From Ancylobacter crimeensis (GTDB taxonomy: Bacteria > Pseudomonadota > Alphaproteobacteria > Rhizobiales > Xanthobacteraceae), in assembly GCF_023016805.1 (NCBI RefSeq), contig NZ_JALKCH010000002.1, positions 310,001 through 374,000 of the forward strand: 64,000 bases of DNA. The letters are read 5' to 3'. Each line of letters begins with the position of its first letter. Within the stretch, counting starts at the first letter, position 1. The position numbers and the translations under genes were made by a program. The notes beneath the pieces were generated by a model. That model ran no database searches. It was not told where the DNA came from and saw nothing but the letters and a program-made list of their open reading frames with translations. Positions 54,180-63,582 of this stretch are shown here, piece after piece.

Positions 54180-55631
54180 GTGATCGACCTTCGCCCGATC
54201 GCCGCCGTGCTCGGCGTTCTCCTCGCCATTCTCGGCACCACGATGATGATTCCGGCCCTCGTCGATCTCATTGCGGGGCGGGGAGATTACCTCGTCTATG
54301 TCGGGGCGGCGGCGGTGACGGTGTTCGTCGGCCTGTCGCTCTGGCTCGCCGGCCGCTCGGGCGAGGTGGAGAAGCTCGACCGCCGGCAGGCCTTCCTGCT
54401 GACCGCGGCGACCTGGGTGGTGGCGTCGGCCTTCGCCGCCATCCCGTTCATGTGGTCGGAGGCGCATCTCTCCTTCACCGACGCCTATTTCGAGGCGATG
54501 TCCGGCCTCACTACCACCGGCGCGACGGTGCTGGACCATCTCGACACCCGCCCGCCGGGCCTGCTCATCTGGCGCGCCTTCCTGCACTGGTATGGCGGCA
54601 TCGGGATCATCGTGCTGGCCATTGCCTTCCTGCCCATGCTGCAGATCGGCGGGATGCAGCTCTTCCGGGCGGAGTCCTCCGACAAGTCGGAGAAGCTGCT
54701 GCCCCGCGCGGCGCAGATGGCGAAGGGCATTCTCGGCAGCTACCTCATCCTGACGCTCGCCTGCACCGTTGCCTACAAGCTCGCCGGCATGAGCGCCTTC
54801 GATGCGGTGGCGCACGCGATGTCCACCATCTCGACGGGCGGCTTTTCCACCCATGACGCCTCCATCGGCTATTTCCACAGTGCGGCCGTTGACTACGTCG
54901 CCATCGTCTTCATGATCGCCGGCTCGCTGCCCTTCGTGCTGTATGTGCGCGTGCTGGCGGGCGATTTCAGCCGGCTCGTGGCCAATGCCGAGGTGCGGAT
55001 CTTCCTCGGCATCGTCGTGGTCTTCACCTTGCTGAGCATGGTCGAGCTGGTGCGCGCCGACATCGCCGGCGGCGAGACCGCGCTGCGCTATGCCTTGTTC
55101 AACGTGGTGTCGATCCTGTCCACCTGCGGCTTCGTTACGGTCGATTTCACCCGTTGGGGTCCGCCTACCGACACGCTCTATTTCCTGCTCCTCTTCATCG
55201 GCGGCTGCACCGGCTCCACCACCGGCGGCCTGAAGGTGTTCCGCCTCGCCATCGCCGGCTCCGCGCTGGTGCAGCACCTCAAGCGCATCGTTTATCCGCG
55301 TGGCGTCTTCCCGGTGCGCTATGGCGGGGCGCCGATACCGGACGAGGTGGTGTCCTCGGTCCTGTCCTTCATCTTCCTGTATCTCGCCTGCTTCGGCGCG
55401 ATTGCCATCGCCATCAACATGGCCGGCTTCGATCTCACAACCGCGCTGTCGGCGTCGATCACCGCGGTGGCGAATGTCGGACCCGGCATCGGTGAGGTGG
55501 TGGGTCCGGCGGTGAACTTTGCCGCGCTGCCGGACGGCGTGGTGTGGCTGCTGTCCGGCGGCATGCTGCTCGGCCGCCTCGAGCTCTTCACCGTGCTGGT
55601 GCTGCTGTTGCCGCGCTTCTGGATAAAGTGA
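54180..55631 (+). CDS. TrkH-family potassium uptake membrane protein
   Basis: This 483-residue K+ translocating subunit has four pore-loop repeats, visible as TTGATVLDHL, STGGFSTHD, STCGFVTVDF and NVGPGIGEV, with the Gly of each forming the selectivity filter. About ten to twelve transmembrane helices are visible. The partner TrkA/TrkG-type NAD-binding regulator is not nearby. The start GTG 54180 gives the common MIDLRPIAAVLGVLLAIL N-terminus, though no strong ribosome site is seen. It is followed by argE at 55693, unrelated. Confidence 0.93.
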   Translation: MIDLRPIAAVLGVLLAILGTTMMIPALVDLIAGRGDYLVYVGAAAVTVFVGLSLWLAGRSGEVEKLDRRQAFLLTAATWVVASAFAAIPFMWSEAHLSFTDAYFEAMSGLTTTGATVLDHLDTRPPGLLIWRAFLHWYGGIGIIVLAIAFLPMLQIGGMQLFRAESSDKSEKLLPRAAQMAKGILGSYLILTLACTVAYKLAGMSAFDAVAHAMSTISTGGFSTHDASIGYFHSAAVDYVAIVFMIAGSLPFVLYVRVLAGDFSRLVANAEVRIFLGIVVVFTLLSMVELVRADIAGGETALRYALFNVVSILSTCGFVTVDFTRWGPPTDTLYFLLLFIGGCTGSTTGGLKVFRLAIAGSALVQHLKRIVYPRGVFPVRYGGAPIPDEVVSSVLSFIFLYLACFGAIAIAINMAGFDLTTALSASITAVANVGPGIGEVVGPAVNFAALPDGVVWLLSGGMLLGRLELFTVLVLLLPRFWIK

Positions 55632-55692
55632 TCGGCGTTGGACGCGTGTGCGCCGCACACTTATGCTCTGCGCGAGATTCTGAGGAGCGCTC

Positions 55693-56856
55693 ATGCTGGC
55701 CGGCCGCACCACCACCGAGGAACTTCTGGCCCATCTGGTCGGGTTCGACACCACCAGCCGGAATTCGAATCTCGGGCTCATCGACTTCGTGAAGACCTAC
55801 CTTGCCGCCTACGGCATCGAGAGCGTGCTGGTACCGGAGGAAACCGGGCAGAAGGCCAGCCTGTTCGCCACGATCGGCCCGGCCGGCGTCGGCGGCGTGT
55901 GCCTCTCCGGCCATTCCGACGTGGTGCCGGTGGATGGCCAGCCCTGGTCGACCGATCCCTTCGTGCTCACCGAGACCGACGGTCGGCTCTATGGCCGCGG
56001 TAGCTGCGACATGAAGGGCTTCCTCGCCACCTGCCTGGCGCTGGTGCCGGAGATGACGGCGCGCCCGCTCGCCATCCCGATCCACCTGCTCGTCTCCTAT
56101 GACGAGGAGGTCGGCTGCACCGGCGTGGTGCCGGCGGTGCGCCGGCTGGGCGTTGACCTGCCGCTGCCGCGCGCCTGCATCGTCGGCGAACCCACCAACA
56201 TGAAGGTGGTGGATGCCCACAAGTCCGGCGTCGCCTATGTCACCACCGTGACCGGGCGCGAGGCCCATTCCTCCATGCCGCAGCTCGGCGCCAACGCCAT
56301 TTTCGCGGCGGCCGAACTGGTGGGCGAGCTCGACCGCGCCCGGGTGGAACTGATCGCGGCGGGCGATGCCAGCGGGCGGTTCGATCCGCCGAACACAACC
56401 GTCCAGGTCACGGTGATCGAGGGCGGCACCGCCGGCAACATCGTGCCGCGCACCTGCGCGTTGCGCTGGAACGTGCGCGGCCTGCCGGATTTCGACGAGG
56501 CGGCATTGCTCGCCCGCTTCGAGGGCTTCGTCAACGACACCGTGCTGCCCCGGCTGCGCGAGACCGCGCCCGAGGCAGCCGTCGACACCCGCTTCATTTA
56601 CCGCGTGCCTCCGCTCGCCCCGCAGCCCGGCTCCTATGCCGAGACGCTGGCGCTGCGCCTTGCCGGCCAGAACGACACCCACACCGTCGCCTATGGCACG
56701 GAGGGCGGCCATTTCCAGGCGATGGGCATTCCGACCGTGGTGTGCGGGCCCGGGTCGATCGATCAGGCGCACAAGCCGGACGAGTTCATCGAGATTTCGG
56801 AGCTGCGGGCCTGCGAGCGCTTTCTGCGTGGGCTGGTGGAGGAATGCGCGGCCTGA
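55693..56856 (+). CDS. argE: Acetylornithine deacetylase
   Basis: This 387-residue M20-family metallohydrolase releases acetate from N-acetylornithine in arginine synthesis. The metal-binding motifs are SGHSDVVPVDGQPW (His and Asp), YGRGSCDMKGFLA (Asp) and SYDEEVGCTG (catalytic Glu), with a later GEPTNMKVV and the dimerisation domain. The C-terminal AYGTEGGHFQAMGIPTVV completes the site. GAGGAGCG precedes the ATG. Argues for the linear route with ArgE, although argF and argD are in a separate cluster 3 kb away. Start is typical. Confidence 0.94.
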   Translation: MLAGRTTTEELLAHLVGFDTTSRNSNLGLIDFVKTYLAAYGIESVLVPEETGQKASLFATIGPAGVGGVCLSGHSDVVPVDGQPWSTDPFVLTETDGRLYGRGSCDMKGFLATCLALVPEMTARPLAIPIHLLVSYDEEVGCTGVVPAVRRLGVDLPLPRACIVGEPTNMKVVDAHKSGVAYVTTVTGREAHSSMPQLGANAIFAAAELVGELDRARVELIAAGDASGRFDPPNTTVQVTVIEGGTAGNIVPRTCALRWNVRGLPDFDEAALLARFEGFVNDTVLPRLRETAPEAAVDTRFIYRVPPLAPQPGSYAETLALRLAGQNDTHTVAYGTEGGHFQAMGIPTVVCGPGSIDQAHKPDEFIEISELRACERFLRGLVEECAA

Positions 56857-56961
56857 TCTCCTCATTTCGCGCGAAGGTCATTCAGGAAATCCGCCTCTCG
56901 TCAAAGTCTCCCGGATCTGCTCCCCTTCGAGCAACTACAAAAATGTAGAGGGAGAACGCCA

Positions 56962-58482
56962 ATGGGGCCCAAGCCTTTTGCCCGCGGAGGCCCTGTCGCC
57001 CGCGGAGGCCCTGCCGCCGATGCAGGACGGGTGTCAGCCTGTCCCGAGGACGAAAATCTCGGCATCGCGGCCAACCTGCTCTATGGCCTGCAGCATGTGC
57101 TGACCATGTATGGCGGCATCGTCGCCGTGCCGCTCATCATCGGACAGGGTGCCGGCCTCTCGGCCGATGAAATCGGCATCCTGATCACCGCCTCGCTGTT
57201 CGCCGGAGGCCTCGCCACCATCCTGCAGACCATGGGCGTGCCCTTCTTCGGTTGCCGGCTTCCGCTCGTCCAGGGCGTGTCCTTCGCCGGCGTCGCCACC
57301 ATGCTGGCCATCATCGGCAGCAATGGACGGGCTGGGCTGCCCGCGGTGATGGGCGGCGTGATGGGCGCCTCGCTGCTGGGACTCCTGATCACGCCGGTCT
57401 TCTCGCGGGTGATCCGCTTCTTTCCGCCGCTGGTGACCGGGATCGTCATCACCACGATCGGCTTCTCGCTGATCCCGGTGGCGGCGCGCTGGGCCATGGG
57501 CGGCAATCCCGCGGCGCCCGATTTCGGCAGCCTGTCCAATATCGGCCTTGCAGCCCTCACGCTCGCCATCGTGCTGCTGCTGAGCAAGCTGGGCAGTGCG
57601 GCGGTGTCGCGCCTGTCCATCCTGCTCGCGATGGTCATCGGCACGGCGGTCGCGTTCGCGCTCGGCATGGCCGATTTTTCCAAGGCCACGGCGGCGCCCG
57701 CCTTCGCACTGCCCAGCCTGTTTCATTTCGGCTGGCCGGTCTTCGACATCGCCGCCGTCCTGTCGATGTTCATCGTCATCCTCGTGACGCTGGTGGAAAC
57801 CTCGGCGGACATCCTTGCCGTCGGCGAGATCATCGGCACGCGGATCGACGAGCGCCGTCTGGGGAACGGGCTGCGGGCGGACATGCTGTCCAGCATCGTC
57901 GCCCCGGTCTTCGGCTCGTTCACCCAGAGCGCCTTCGCCCAGAATGTCGGCCTGATCGCGGTGACGGGCATCAAGAGCCGCTATGTGGTGGCGATGGCGG
58001 GGGTCATTCTCGTGGCGCTGGGCCTGCTGCCGGTCATAGGCCGGGTGGTCGCCGCAGTGCCGCCGCCGGTGCTGGGCGGGGCCGGCCTCGTGCTGTTCGG
58101 GACGGTGGCGGCCAGCGGCATCCGCTCGCTCGCCAAGGTCGATTATGTGAACAACATGAATCTTGTGATCATGGCGACCTCATTGAGTGTCGGCATGATC
58201 CCGATCGTCGCGCCGCACTTCTACGAGCATTTCCCGAGCTGGTTCGTCACCATCTTCCATTCGGGCATCAGCTCGGCGGCGCTGACGGCGGTGAGCCTGA
58301 ACCTGCTGTTCAACCATTTCACCGCCGGCAATTCCGACCAGCAATCGGTGTTCGTGGCGGGCACCGAGCGGATCCTGCGCTATCAGGATGTCTCGATGCT
58401 GCATGATGGCGATTATTTCCTCGGCGGCCGGCTGTACGACGCCGCCGGCAACGAGGTAAAGATCGCCGCCGACCACCATTGA
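56962..58482 (+). CDS. NCS2 family nucleobase:cation symporter (xanthine/uric acid permease-like)
   Basis: This 506-residue 14-helix permease imports purines with protons. NCS2 hallmarks are YGLQHVLTMYGGIVAVPLII, the ETSADILAVGEIIG helix and the QNVGLIAVTGIKSRYV motif. The N-terminus MGPKPFARGGPVARGGPAAD contains an imperfect tandem repeat (GGPVA, GGPAA) and may be unstructured. AGAGGGAGAA lies before ATG 56962. The substrate is probably xanthine or urate (inference from the family). A small CTACA/TGTAG hairpin lies just before the ribosome site. Confidence 0.93.
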   Translation: MGPKPFARGGPVARGGPAADAGRVSACPEDENLGIAANLLYGLQHVLTMYGGIVAVPLIIGQGAGLSADEIGILITASLFAGGLATILQTMGVPFFGCRLPLVQGVSFAGVATMLAIIGSNGRAGLPAVMGGVMGASLLGLLITPVFSRVIRFFPPLVTGIVITTIGFSLIPVAARWAMGGNPAAPDFGSLSNIGLAALTLAIVLLLSKLGSAAVSRLSILLAMVIGTAVAFALGMADFSKATAAPAFALPSLFHFGWPVFDIAAVLSMFIVILVTLVETSADILAVGEIIGTRIDERRLGNGLRADMLSSIVAPVFGSFTQSAFAQNVGLIAVTGIKSRYVVAMAGVILVALGLLPVIGRVVAAVPPPVLGGAGLVLFGTVAASGIRSLAKVDYVNNMNLVIMATSLSVGMIPIVAPHFYEHFPSWFVTIFHSGISSAALTAVSLNLLFNHFTAGNSDQQSVFVAGTERILRYQDVSMLHDGDYFLGGRLYDAAGNEVKIAADHH

Positions 58483-58507
58483 GGAGCGTCGCGCGCGGGC
58501 GCCCCTG

Positions 58508-59506
58508 TTACGAGGCGTTCGCGACCTCGGACGCCTCGAAGGCGTAGCTGCGCCCGCAGAACTCGCAGGTCACCTTCACCTTGCCGTCTTCCACCAGGCC
58601 GGCGCGCTCGTCCGGGCCGAAGCTCATCAGCACGTTCATCACCCGCTCGCGCGAGCAGGAGCAGCGCGCCACGATCGTTTCGGCGTCGAACACCCGTACC
58701 CCGCGCTCGTGGAAGAGGCGGAACAGCAGGCGCTCGCTGGAGAGGTCGGCGTCGACGAGCTCGATGTCCTCCACCGTGCCGACCAGCGACTGCGCCTCGA
58801 CCCAGGCGTCGTCCTCGTCGACGACCGGAACCGGCGTGCCTTCCGGCGCATCGCCGGGATCGAGGTCGGGGGTGGCGATGCGCCCGCCTTCGGTCGGCAG
58901 GAACTGCACCATCAGACCGCCGGCGCGCCAGGACGAGGCCTCTCCGCCGGGGCGCACATCCTCGGCGACGGTGAGGCGGATGCGGGTCGGGATCTGCTCG
59001 GACTGACGGAAATACTGGTGCGCCGCGTCTTCCAGCCCACCGCCTTCCAGCGCCACCACGCCCTGATAGGGACGCACGGTCAGGCCCTGGTCGATGGTGA
59101 GCGCGAGGTGGCCGTGACCCAGCAGCGCGCCGCTTCGGGCGGGGCCGCTCGTCGTCGCCTCCGCGAGGCCCGCCTCGTCGTAGCGGGCATAGGCGCGCAC
59201 GCTGTCGGGCGCCATGAAATCGACGACCAGCAGGTCCACCGGCCCGTCGGTGCGGGTCTGGAGGATGAAGCGGCCTTCGATCTTCAGCGTCGAGCCGAGC
59301 AGTACCGTCAGCGCCACGGCCTCGCCGAGCAGGCGCTTCACCGGGGCCGGATATTGATGATGGGCCAGAACGGCGTCGAGGCTCGGGCCCAGCCGCACGA
59401 TGCGGCCGCGCACGTCCAGCCCGTCGACATGGAAGGGGGTCACCCGGTCGTCGATCGCCTCGGCGCTGGGTGTGCGGGTGGGGGATGCGGGATGGGATGA
59501 TGTCAT
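58508..59506 (-). CDS. hslO: Redox-regulated chaperone Hsp33
   Basis: A 332-residue redox-activated holdase. The N-terminal two thirds (DRVTPFHVDGLDVRGRIVRL, RLLGEAVALTVLLGSTLKIEG) form the chaperone core. The C-terminal zinc switch has two cysteine pairs, CSCS (in RCSCSRERVMNVL) and CEFC (in VTCEFCGRSYAFEA), which release zinc and form disulfides under oxidative stress. Slightly longer than E. coli Hsp33 (292). ATG 59506 gives the standard start. It is third in an argD-argF-hslO order, 118 bases after argF. Confidence 0.95.
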   Translation of the reverse strand: MTSSHPASPTRTPSAEAIDDRVTPFHVDGLDVRGRIVRLGPSLDAVLAHHQYPAPVKRLLGEAVALTVLLGSTLKIEGRFILQTRTDGPVDLLVVDFMAPDSVRAYARYDEAGLAEATTSGPARSGALLGHGHLALTIDQGLTVRPYQGVVALEGGGLEDAAHQYFRQSEQIPTRIRLTVAEDVRPGGEASSWRAGGLMVQFLPTEGGRIATPDLDPGDAPEGTPVPVVDEDDAWVEAQSLVGTVEDIELVDADLSSERLLFRLFHERGVRVFDAETIVARCSCSRERVMNVLMSFGPDERAGLVEDGKVKVTCEFCGRSYAFEASEVANAS

Positions 59507-59624
59507 GTGAACTCCGACCGCGCATATAGGAAGGCCGCGGCCCTCCCGCGAGAGGGTCGGGGCAATTGTCGTCCGGCTTGCGTCACCCGCCCCGGGGGCG
59601 GGACGCAGGCTTGGGCGCCGGCAC

Positions 59625-60551
59625 TCAGGCGCCCGCATTCTCCAGGCACCAGGCCAGGATGCCCTTCTGGGCATGGAGGCGGTTCTCCGCCTCGTCGAAC
59701 ACGACGGATTGCGGGCCGTCCATCACCTCGTCGGTGACCTCCTCGCCGCGATGGGCCGGCAGGCAGTGCATGAACAGCGCGCCCGGATTGGCGCGCTTCA
59801 TCAGCGCGCCGTTCACCTGGAAGGGGCGCAGCAGGTTGTGCCGGCGCTCGGCCTCGGCGTCGCCCATCGACACCCAGGTGTCGGTCACGATGCAGTCCGC
59901 GCCTTCCGCCGCCGCCTCGGCACTGTTGCCGAAGGTGACCCTGGCCCCGTTCTCGCGCACCCAGTCCAGCAGCGAAGGGCGCGGCGCCAGTTCCGGCGGG
60001 GTGGCGACGTTGAGCGCGAAGTCGAAGCGCTGCGCCGCATGCACCCAGGAGGCGAGCACATTGTTGGAATCGCCGGTCCAGGCCACGGTACGCCCTCCGA
60101 TCGGCCCCTTGTGCTCCTCGAAGGTCATCACATCCGCCATGATCTGGCAGGGGTGGGACTCGCGGGTCAGTCCGTTGATCACCGGCACGTCGGCATGCTC
60201 GGCCAGCTCGGTCAGCGCGCGATGGTCGAGGATGCGGATCATAATGGCGTCGACATAGCGCGAAAGCACCCGCGCGGTGTCGGCGATGGTCTCGCCGCGG
60301 CCGAGCTGCATCTCGGTGCCGGTCAGCATGATGGTTTCGCCGCCGAGCTGGCGCATGGCGACGTCGAAGGAGATGCGGGTACGGGTCGAGGGCTGGTCGA
60401 ACACCATGGCCAGCACCTTGCCGGCGAAGGGCTTGGCGCTCGCCACCGCTTTGCGGCGGCTCTTCAGGTCCTTGGACAGCTCGATCAGCTTGCGCAGCTC
60501 GCTCGCCGGCAGCCGGTCGAGGTCGAGGAAATGCTTCACCGGCGCATTCAT
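59625..60551 (-). CDS. argF: Ornithine carbamoyltransferase
   Basis: This 308-residue enzyme makes citrulline from ornithine and carbamoyl phosphate. The carbamoyl phosphate motif [20 protein letters not shown] and the ornithine-binding [15 protein letters not shown] are present, along with [20 protein letters not shown] 60551 ([12 protein letters not shown]) overlaps the argD stop by 4 bases (ATGA), so it is translated right after argD. Length is normal. Part of the arginine cluster. Confidence 0.97.
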   Translation of the reverse strand: MNAPVKHFLDLDRLPASELRKLIELSKDLKSRRKAVASAKPFAGKVLAMVFDQPSTRTRISFDVAMRQLGGETIMLTGTEMQLGRGETIADTARVLSRYVDAIMIRILDHRALTELAEHADVPVINGLTRESHPCQIMADVMTFEEHKGPIGGRTVAWTGDSNNVLASWVHAAQRFDFALNVATPPELAPRPSLLDWVRENGARVTFGNSAEAAAEGADCIVTDTWVSMGDAEAERRHNLLRPFQVNGALMKRANPGALFMHCLPAHRGEEVTDEVMDGPQSVVFDEAENRLHAQKGILAWCLENAGA

Positions 60552-61768
60552 GCGGCGGCTCCTTCGCTGGTCGCGGCCTTCAGCCGGGCCTCGATCTTCG
60601 TGCAGGCCGCGTCGATGCCCGCGAAGGCGGCGTCGATCTCCGCTTCGCCGATGATGAGCGGGGGCAGCAGGCGCACCACATTGTCCGACGCGCCGACCGA
60701 AAGCACGTGCTCCTCGCGCATCGCGGCGATGAGGTCGGTATTGGGAACGACCGTGCGCAGGCCGAGCAGCAGGCCCTCGCCGCGCACCTCGGCGATGACC
60801 GAGGGGTGGCGGTCCTGCAGTTCCGCGAGGCGCTGGCGCAGCCGGCCGGAGACCTGCTGCACGCGCGCGATGAAGCCCTCTTCGGTCACCACGTCCAGCA
60901 CCGCATTGGCGACTGCCATGGCGAGCGGATTGCCGCCATAGGTCGAGCCGTGGGTGCCGACCGTCATGCCCTTCGCCGCCGCTTCGGTGGCGAGGCAGGC
61001 GCCGACCGGGAAGCCGCCGCCGATGCCCTTGGCGACCGCCATGATGTCCGGCGTGATGCCTGCCCATTCATGGGCGAACAGCTTGCCGGTGCGCCCGACG
61101 CCGCACTGCACCTCGTCGAGGATCAGCAGCAGCCCGTTCTCGTCGCACAGCGCGCGCAGTTCGCGCAGGAAGGCCGGGGAGGCCCCGCGCACGCCGCCTT
61201 CGCCCTGCACCGGCTCGATGAGGATGGCGCCGGTCTCCGGCCCGATGGCGGCCTTCACCGCGGCGATGTCGCCGAACGGCACATGGTCGAAGCCGGGCAT
61301 GGAGGGGCCGAAGCCTTCCATGTATTTCGGGTTGCCGGCGGCGGCGATGGTCGCCAGCGTGCGGCCGTGGAAGGCGCCGTTGAAGGCGATGATGCGGGTG
61401 CGCTCCGGCGTGCCGGTCACGTAGTGGTAGCGGCGCGCCATCTTGATGGAGCATTCCAGCGCCTCGGCGCCGGAATTGGTGAAGAACACGGTGTCCGCGA
61501 AGGTGGCCGCGATCAGCCGCTCGGCGAGACGCTCGCCGCCCTCGATGCGAAAGACGTTGGACAGGTGCCACAGCTTGCCGGCCTGCTCGGTGAGAGCGGC
61601 GACGAGATGGGGATGGGCATGGCCGAGCACATTCACCGCGATGCCGGCGGTGAAGTCGAGATATCGGTCCCCGTCCTTCGTGATCAGCCATGCGCCTTCG
61701 CCGCGCTCGAAGACGAGATTCACGCGGTTGTAGGTCGGGAGGATGGGATCGATCACGCGCCCCTCCAT
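60548..61768 (-). CDS. argD: Acetylornithine aminotransferase
   Basis: This 406-residue class III aminotransferase makes N-acetylornithine from the semialdehyde with glutamate. It has [57 protein letters not shown] and the Schiff-base Lys247 in [13 protein letters not shown]. The frame is open far upstream, but ATG 61768 gives the standard N-terminus [22 protein letters not shown] hairpin with a T-run lies 52-85 bases before the start, a candidate attenuator. It is first of argD-argF-hslO. Confidence 0.95.
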   Translation of the reverse strand: MEGRVIDPILPTYNRVNLVFERGEGAWLITKDGDRYLDFTAGIAVNVLGHAHPHLVAALTEQAGKLWHLSNVFRIEGGERLAERLIAATFADTVFFTNSGAEALECSIKMARRYHYVTGTPERTRIIAFNGAFHGRTLATIAAAGNPKYMEGFGPSMPGFDHVPFGDIAAVKAAIGPETGAILIEPVQGEGGVRGASPAFLRELRALCDENGLLLILDEVQCGVGRTGKLFAHEWAGITPDIMAVAKGIGGGFPVGACLATEAAAKGMTVGTHGSTYGGNPLAMAVANAVLDVVTEEGFIARVQQVSGRLRQRLAELQDRHPSVIAEVRGEGLLLGLRTVVPNTDLIAAMREEHVLSVGASDNVVRLLPPLIIGEAEIDAAFAGIDAACTKIEARLKAATSEGAAA

Positions 61769-61819
61769 TCTTTCTCGCAGGGTCTGCGGCATCTGCCCGG
61801 CCGGGGCCGGGGCGGGGGT

Positions 61820-61853
61820 CCAAAACAAAACATGCCGCCCTGCGGGGGCGGCA
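61820..61853 (-). terminator. Terminator-like hairpin in the argD leader (possible attenuator)
   Basis: On the minus strand TGCCGCCC / GGGCGGCA forms a perfect 8-bp stem around CCGCA and is followed by TGTTTTGTTTTG. It lies 52 bases upstream of the argD ATG and no minus-strand gene precedes it, so it may act as an attenuator or end a short leader RNA (inference). Confidence 0.55.
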
Positions 61854-62203
61854 ACGGATGGCGCGGATTTTAGCGAACCACGCCCGCGGGTCAACCATCC
61901 GCGAAGGCGCGCCGGTTTCCAAGGAACGGCGCGCGAGGACAAAAGGATCGCGCGCGCAAGATCATCAGGTGGTATTACCGTCCCCGGTGTTGCCGCACGG
62001 ACTCTCAACTGGGGAAAACGATCGTTTCGGCTCCGGGAGCACTTCGCGGGAGTCGATGCATATTGTAGCCTCCCCGTCGTCAGATACGACATCTCGTGCG
62101 GCGGTAATATCCCCTAGTGGCGGCGTCAACCCGGCCAGCTTCTTGCTTTGGCCGGTCGGCGGGGGATTCTGTCGCTGCCGGTGACCGCGAAGGAGGCACA
62201 GCG
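61854..62203. other. Regulatory region between argD and gcrA, with two GANTC sites
   Basis: About 350 bases. GACTC at 62000-62004 and GAGTC at 62050-62054 are GANTC sites, recognised by the CcrM methylase that in alphaproteobacteria works with GcrA. A TAATAT at 62105-62110 could be a -10 for gcrA, with no good -35. Repeated GCGCGC tracts lie at 61910-61960. No additional ORF is convincing. Confidence 0.5.
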
Positions 62204-62713
62204 ATGAACTGGACGGACGAGCGGGTCGAGCTGCTGAAACGCCTTTGGGCCGAAGGCCTGTCCGCGAGCCAGATCGCGGCGGAGCTGGGCGGGGTCACCC
62301 GCAATGCCGTGATCGGCAAGGTTCATCGCCTTGGATTGTCCGGCCGCGCCAAGACCGTGGCCGCCCCGGCGCCGCGCCCGCGCAAGGCCCGGCCCACCGT
62401 ATCCGCGCCGCTGCGGCCGCGTCCGATGGTGCAGGGCAATGTTGCCCTCGCAGTCGCGCCCGAGATGGACGAGGCCGAGCCCGAGGTGGCCGAGGAGCCG
62501 GTCGCCAATGTCGTGCCGATGGGGCAGGGCTGCACCATCCTCGACCTCACCGAATTTTCCTGCCGCTGGCCGGTGGGCGACCCCGGCAAGGCGGATTTCC
62601 ATTATTGCGGCTCGCGCACCATGACCGGGCTGCCTTATTGCTCCTATCACGCCCGCATCGCCTACCAGCCGGTGCAGGATCGCCGCCGCGACCGTCGCGC
62701 GGTGCGCATCTGA
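62204..62713 (+). CDS. gcrA: Cell-cycle regulator GcrA
   Basis: This 169-residue alphaproteobacterial regulator binds sigma-70 and methylated GANTC promoters to activate cell-division genes. The N-terminal helix-turn-helix NWTDERVELLKRLWAEGLSA, then ASQIAAELGGVTRNAVIGKV, is diagnostic. A low-complexity Pro/Arg linker leads to the C-terminal sigma-binding domain (GCTILDLTEFSCRWPVGDPG, then YCGSRTMTGLPYCSYHARIAY) with four conserved cysteines. AAGGAGG stands 8 bases before ATG 62204. Divergent from argD. GANTC sites upstream fit known feedback with CcrM. Confidence 0.97.
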   Translation: MNWTDERVELLKRLWAEGLSASQIAAELGGVTRNAVIGKVHRLGLSGRAKTVAAPAPRPRKARPTVSAPLRPRPMVQGNVALAVAPEMDEAEPEVAEEPVANVVPMGQGCTILDLTEFSCRWPVGDPGKADFHYCGSRTMTGLPYCSYHARIAYQPVQDRRRDRRAVRI

Positions 62714-62797
62714 CGCGCCGTCCGTGCCGCATCGGACCGGTCGCGCGCGGCGCATTCCGGTGGCATGATCGGGCGCTCATGGGAGGGTGCCCGCCGC

Positions 62798-63571
62798 ATG
62801 CTGTTCCGACCCGGCCGTCCTGCCGCGCGACCGAACCCTTCGCCTGACGTGCTGGCGCCCGTCGTCCTCAGCATTGGCGGGCGCGACGTGACCGTGACGC
62901 TGCGGCGCAATCCGCGGGCGCTGCGCTATACGCTGCGGGTGCGCGCGGTCGAGCGCGACGTGGTGCTGACCGTTCCCCCGCGCGGCTCGGTGATCGAGGC
63001 CCACGCCTTCGCCCATCGCTACCGGGACTGGATCGCGACACGGCTCGCCCGCCTGCCGGATCGCGTGCTGCTTCAGCCGGGCGCCCGCATCCCCCTGCGC
63101 GGGGTCGAGCATCACATCGTCCATCGCCCCCATCTGCGCGGCACGGTCTGGATCGAGGCCGGGGAGGATGGACCGCTGCTTTGCGTTGCGGGGGAGGCGC
63201 CGCATGTGGCGCGACGCGTAGGGGATTTCCTCAAGCGCGAGGCCAAGGCCGACCTCACCATAGCCTCGCGTCGCCACGCCGCGGCACTGGAGGTTGCGAT
63301 CGGCCGCATCACTCTGCGCGACACCGCCAGCCGCTGGGGCTCCTGTTCGTCGAGCGGGGCGCTGTCCTATTCCTGGCGGCTGATCCTTGCCCCGCCGCAT
63401 GTGCTGGACTACCTCGCCGCCCATGAGGTCGCTCATCGCCGCGAGATGAACCACGGTCCGCGCTTCTGGGCCACGGTGAAGAGGCTTTGTCCCGGCTATG
63501 AGCGGGCGGAGGCGTGGCTGCGCAGCCATGGCGCCAGTCTGCACCGTTATGGCGAACGTGCCGCGCGCTGA
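62798..63571 (+). CDS. SprT-like/DUF45 zinc metallopeptidase (YgjP family)
   Basis: A 257-residue protein. After a ~30-residue tail, a beta-rich N-terminal half (VTVTLRRNPRALRYTLRVRA, then VVLTVPPRGSVIEAHAF) leads to the YgjP/DUF45 domain: RITLRDTASRWGSCSSSGAL and the zinc motif HEVAHRREMNHGPRFW (HExxH with the third His downstream). Members are probable Zn peptidases of unknown substrate. ATG 62798 follows GGGAGGG; ATG 62765 is possible. Positioned between gcrA and a penicillin-binding protein gene, in the same direction as gcrA. Confidence 0.9.
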   Translation: MLFRPGRPAARPNPSPDVLAPVVLSIGGRDVTVTLRRNPRALRYTLRVRAVERDVVLTVPPRGSVIEAHAFAHRYRDWIATRLARLPDRVLLQPGARIPLRGVEHHIVHRPHLRGTVWIEAGEDGPLLCVAGEAPHVARRVGDFLKREAKADLTIASRRHAAALEVAIGRITLRDTASRWGSCSSSGALSYSWRLILAPPHVLDYLAAHEVAHRREMNHGPRFWATVKRLCPGYERAEAWLRSHGASLHRYGERAAR

Positions 63572-63582
63572 AGGTCGCACGC

